The translations under genes and the position numbers were made by a program. A stretch of DNA of 5,585 nucleotides, from positions 1 through 5,585 of the forward strand of contig JAITNZ010000147.1 in assembly GCA_031290205.1 (NCBI GenBank), given 5' to 3'. The DNA comes from Spirochaetaceae bacterium. Its GTDB lineage: Bacteria > Spirochaetota > Spirochaetia > Treponematales > Breznakiellaceae. Under the pieces are notes generated by a model, which saw nothing but the letters and a program-made list of their open reading frames with translations, was not told the DNA's origin and did not search any database. Positions 5,541 to 5,585 of the stretch are shown one piece after another. The stretch's first letter is position 1, and every line of letters begins with the position of its first letter.

Positions 5541-5585
5541 GACAATTTGAAAATACGGAAGAAGAATGTCCACAGATACACACAG

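Noticed and set aside
5388..5573. Minus-strand 61-codon frame through the right-end hairpins
   Set aside because: It is read straight through the ATTCG array and both GC-rich hairpins, has no Shine-Dalgarno, and its sequence reflects the repeats.

Overview
The window holds a four-gene sugar-acid uptake and phosphorylation cluster on the minus strand (about 5257 down to 1143). A lone, AT-rich gene for an exported protein of unknown function converges on it from the left (plus strand, 169-1071). Both exported proteins (the left-hand protein and DctP) have a cysteine near the end of the signal peptide in a relaxed lipobox. Together with the TRAP-type transporter and the mixed base composition, this is compatible with a spirochaete of the Treponema type. 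That assignment is inference; the window has no rRNA or marker gene.

Layout, left to right. Positions 1-19 are a run of C at the sequence edge. A near-consensus sigma-70 promoter (75-103) and a strong Shine-Dalgarno (159-163) precede the exported-protein gene. A 71-base convergent gap (1072-1142) separates it from the cluster and coincides with a sharp rise in G+C. Reading the minus strand from the right, the cluster has a promoter (5230-5257), dctP (binding lipoprotein), dctQ (small permease), dctM (large permease), a 144-base gap filled with tandem repeats, and then a PfkB-family sugar kinase that most resembles 2-keto-3-deoxygluconate kinase. Upstream of the promoter, 5258-5585 is non-coding. 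It holds a minus-strand terminator hairpin, two more GC-rich hairpins, and two oppositely oriented arrays of degenerate ~10-base repeats.

Functional reading. DctP would capture a carboxylated sugar such as a hexuronate or aldonate outside the cytoplasmic membrane, and DctQM would import it using an ion gradient. The kinase would phosphorylate 2-keto-3-deoxygluconate, formed from the imported compound by enzymes encoded elsewhere, giving KDPG. The substrate is inferred from the kinase, not read from the binding protein.

I found no clearly new biological system. The least ordinary feature is the repeat ladder between dctM and the kinase. Each of its five clear copies carries an ATG behind a GAG, and one forms a 19-codon leader ORF whose stop overlaps the kinase start. 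The next are the palindrome inside the dctP promoter and the repeat-flanked hairpin cluster at the right end.
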